In this document: piece by piece, positions 5,514 through 7,637 of the stretch
Layout: every line of letters starts with the position of its first letter
Position numbering within the stretch: the first letter of the stretch is position 1
Assembly (NCBI GenBank): GCA_031267345.1
Contig: JAIRZG010000041.1
Location: 1 to 7,637, forward strand
Direction: 5' to 3'
Length of the DNA stretch: 7,637 nt
DNA from: Zoogloeaceae bacterium
GTDB taxonomy: Bacteria > Pseudomonadota > Gammaproteobacteria > Burkholderiales > Rhodocyclaceae
Made by a program: the position numbers and the translations under genes
Notes under the pieces: model-generated
What the model saw: the letters and a program-made list of their open reading frames with translations, nothing else
Told to the model about the DNA's origin: nothing
Database searches by the model: none

Positions 5514-7015
5514 CGCAGGCCAAACAGAAACAGCGCATTGAATACGGCGACTTTCAGACGCCTGACGTTCTCGCCCGTTCAGTTTGCGCTCGCCTGCACA
5601 CGGCGGGTATTCGTCCAGATGTGGTTGTCGAACCCACTTGCGGTATAGGCTCATTTCTTCTGGCCGCCGCCGAATCCTTCCCAAGAGCAACCCGGATTTT
5701 CGGCTTTGAGATCAATCCGGAATATCTTGACATTCTGCATCGACACATCGACGGACATCCTGCCGCCCCCCGCGTTCAACTGCAACAAGCCGATTTTTTT
5801 GCGACAGACTGGAAAACCCGGTTCGAGCAAATGCCCGGCAGGATCCTGGTTATTGGCAATCCTCCGTGGGTAACAAATTCTGCACAAAGCAGTATTGGCG
5901 GCAACAATCTTCCTAAAAAGTCCAATTTTTTGGGGCATAACGGTTTCGACGCCATCAGCGGAAAGGCGAACTTCGACATTTCTGAATGGATGTTGCTGGA
6001 GATACTCCGAAAATTGCATGGACGTAGCGCTGACGTAGCCATGTTGGTAAAGACATCCGTCGCACGAAAAGTGCTTTCCTGCGCCCAGCGGCGGCATGAC
6101 GCAATATATGACGCTTTTCTCGTCTGTATTGACGCAAAAAAGAATTTCGGCGTCGCCGTGGACGCCTGTTTGCTGGTGATGAGACTTGATCCCGCTGCAA
6201 AATCTTGTGAAGATTATACAATTTACGCCAATCTGGAAGCGGATACTGGAAAAACAACGAGCTATCGGTACGGCATAAGTATTTCCGATCTGGATACCTT
6301 TGAGAATTGTTCTTTTTTGTTCGGAATTAGTCCAAAAAAATGGAGGTCAGGTATAAAACACGATGCTTCATCCGTAATGGAACTGACCCAAACGCCATCA
6401 GGCTATGAAAATGCTATCGGGGAAACCGTACAGCTTGAAGACATGTACCTTTATCCATTGCTCAAAGGATCGGACATCGGAAACGGCAGGGCGTGGCGCA
6501 ATAAATTCATGCTGGTAACGCAACGTAATGTAGGCGAGCCGACGGCACTTATCCAGCGACATGCCCCTCTGACCTGGGCCTACCTACAGGCACACGGCGA
6601 TCGGCTCGATGCGCGATCCAGCATCATCTACACCAAAAATCCACGGTTTTCCATATTTGGCGTAGGCGATTATGCGTTTCGTCCATGGCGCATCGCCATT
6701 TGCAGCCTCTACAAAGAACTTCGTTTCAGACTGATTTCCCCCATAAACGAAAAACCTGTCATGTTTGACGATACGGTTTATTACCTTTCATTTGACGCCA
6801 AAGCCGAAGCCATCGAGACAATGGCATGCCTGGATACTGAACCAGCAACAGGGCTGCTTTCGTCCATGATTTTTTGGGATGAAAAACGCCCCGTTAAAAC
6901 CAGCATCCTCAATACGCTTGATTGGTCAAAATTCGCGCAAAATACAACCCTGCGAAAAACGACCGAACAACTGGAATTGGTTTGGAAAATAAGGAACGAG
7001 TCACAATTATCATGA
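5510..7015 (+). CDS. N6-adenine DNA methyltransferase of a type II R-M system
   Basis: From GTG 5510 this is a 501-residue enzyme predicted to transfer a methyl group from S-adenosylmethionine to adenine N6 in the site cut by its neighbour. Motif X is EYGDFQTP (11-18), motif I VVEPTCGIGSFLLAA (39-53) binds AdoMet, motif II is FGFEINPEY (64-72), and the catalytic motif IV is NPPW (117-120). Motif order X-I-IV places it in the gamma group. The stretch GFDAISGKANFDISEWMLLE (145-164) follows, and about 290-460 is likely the target recognition region. The start is set by AAGGGG at 8 nt and the GTGA overlap with the endonuclease stop, implying coupled translation. The gene has more A/T runs than nrdJ or larB, consistent with transfer. 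All key motifs are present, so it looks functional. Specificity is unknown. An orphan methyltransferase is unlikely given the upstream nuclease. Confidence 0.88.
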   Translation: MTQAKQKQRIEYGDFQTPDVLARSVCARLHTAGIRPDVVVEPTCGIGSFLLAAAESFPRATRIFGFEINPEYLDILHRHIDGHPAAPRVQLQQADFFATDWKTRFEQMPGRILVIGNPPWVTNSAQSSIGGNNLPKKSNFLGHNGFDAISGKANFDISEWMLLEILRKLHGRSADVAMLVKTSVARKVLSCAQRRHDAIYDAFLVCIDAKKNFGVAVDACLLVMRLDPAAKSCEDYTIYANLEADTGKTTSYRYGISISDLDTFENCSFLFGISPKKWRSGIKHDASSVMELTQTPSGYENAIGETVQLEDMYLYPLLKGSDIGNGRAWRNKFMLVTQRNVGEPTALIQRHAPLTWAYLQAHGDRLDARSSIIYTKNPRFSIFGVGDYAFRPWRIAICSLYKELRFRLISPINEKPVMFDDTVYYLSFDAKAEAIETMACLDTEPATGLLSSMIFWDEKRPVKTSILNTLDWSKFAQNTTLRKTTEQLELVWKIRNESQLS

Positions 7016-7637
7016 ACCCCATCAACGAAAAAGATAAAATCCTCGAACTGCTGCAACGGGTTGCGTCCAGCGCGCTTACGCCGGATGCGGCGCTATTGCG
7101 TCTGCAAACCCTGCCGTTTGATGACCTCGGCTTCGCCAAGGTGGATTTACATCGCGGGCTGCGGCAGGGCATGGCGGAGACGATTTTTGGCGAGGGCAAA
7201 ACGCCGGAGCAGATCGTCGCCATTGTCCTCAAAATGCGAGAAAAGGGCTTGCGCAACATTCTCGTCACCCGCGTCGAACCGATGGCGGTGGATGCGTTGC
7301 GGGCGCAGGGGCTTCCCTTTGTCCATCATCCGCTGCCTCGGCTCGCGCTGGTTCTGCCGGAGGAGGCGGCGCAGCCTGTCGGTTGCGTCGTCGTGGCTTC
7401 GGGCGGCACCAGCGATTTGCCGGTCTGCGAGGAAGCCGCGCTCACCTGCGAGGCGCTGGGCAATCATGTGGAGCGGGTTTATGATGTGGGCGTCTCCGGT
7501 CTGCACCGTCTGCTGGCGCAGCAGGACACGCTGGCGCGGGCGCGGGTGATCATTGCCGTCGCGGGCATGGAGGGTGCGCTTGCCAGCGTCATCGGAGGTC
7601 TGGTGAGTTGCCCGGTGGTCGCGGCGCCCACCAGCGT
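7012..7637 (+). CDS. larB: nickel-pincer cofactor biosynthesis protein LarB (5' part, partial)
   Basis: The ATG at 7012 overlaps the methyltransferase stop (ATGA), and the frame stays open for 208 codons to the window end. LarB carboxylates nicotinic acid adenine dinucleotide with CO2 and hydrolyses it, the first step to the nickel-pincer nucleotide cofactor of lactate racemase and relatives. The N-terminal part has DDLGFAKVDLHRGLRQGMAE (37-56) and IFGEGKTPEQI (58-68). From about 120 a PurE-like (AIR carboxylase) domain is seen: VVVASGGTSDLPVCEEAA (126-143), RVYDVGVSGLHRLL (155-168), VIIAVAGMEGALASVIGGLV (179-198) and PVVAAPTS (201-208). The family is about 250 residues, so roughly 40 are missing, including the region expected to hold the reactive cysteine. 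The only Shine-Dalgarno candidate is a distant AAGGA (6991-6995), so translation may depend on coupling. Base use returns to the GC-rich style of nrdJ. Other lar genes would be expected downstream. Confidence 0.9.
   Translation, partial: MNPINEKDKILELLQRVASSALTPDAALLRLQTLPFDDLGFAKVDLHRGLRQGMAETIFGEGKTPEQIVAIVLKMREKGLRNILVTRVEPMAVDALRAQGLPFVHHPLPRLALVLPEEAAQPVGCVVVASGGTSDLPVCEEAALTCEALGNHVERVYDVGVSGLHRLLAQQDTLARARVIIAVAGMEGALASVIGGLVSCPVVAAPTS

Noticed and set aside
7061..7549. Plus-strand open frame of 162 codons within larB
   Set aside because: It is an Arg- and Ser-rich out-of-frame shadow. The frame from 7012 gives clear LarB motifs.
1..7637. tRNA, rRNA, CRISPR array, riboswitch or attachment site
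   Set aside because: No cloverleaf, regularly spaced repeats, cobalamin riboswitch-like sequence upstream of nrdJ, or flanking direct repeats could be seen by eye.

Overview
The window looks like chromosomal DNA from a proteobacterium, probably beta- or gammaproteobacterial. The support is a long B12-dependent (class II) ribonucleotide reductase of the proteobacterial NrdJ type under tandem NrdR-type operator sites, a nickel-pincer cofactor gene (larB) and an IS5-family insertion sequence end. The species cannot be named from the sequence. All complete genes lie on the plus strand, and gaps are very small.

Layout. Positions 1-110 are the last 35 codons of an IS5-family transposase running in from the left. 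Positions 111-339 hold the likely outer end of that element, what may be the first codons of a divergent gene cut by it, a minus-strand TATAAT box, and two NrdR-like palindromes exactly 32 bp apart (222-269). Next is nrdJ (340-3240). Ten bases later begins a two-gene CBASS anti-phage system: a CD-NTase (3251-4162) and a Cap15-type membrane effector (4143-4769) that overlaps it by 20 bp. A 72-bp spacer with a REP-like palindrome separates this from a type II restriction-modification pair: a PD-(D/E)xK endonuclease (4842-5513) and an N6-adenine methyltransferase with a GTG start (5510-7015), joined by a GTGA overlap. The 5' part of larB (7012 to the window end) overlaps the methyltransferase stop by ATGA.

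How the genes work together. The two outer genes, nrdJ and larB, are metabolic: deoxyribonucleotide synthesis and nickel-pincer nucleotide synthesis. The four genes between them form a compact defense cassette. Restriction-modification would cut unmethylated incoming DNA. CBASS would sense infection, make a cyclic nucleotide and trigger membrane damage and cell death through Cap15. The cassette is packed so tightly against nrdJ (Shine-Dalgarno overlapping its stop) and larB (ATGA overlap) that one transcript starting at the NrdR-controlled promoter could in principle include everything. No integrase, recombinase or direct repeats bound the cassette within the window. The middle genes, especially the methyltransferase, have more A/T runs than nrdJ and larB, which fits acquisition by transfer.

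No individual family here appears to be new. The points most worth checking are the CBASS-to-nrdJ coupling, the unknown specificity of the R-M pair, and the palindrome that supplies the cap15 stop codon.
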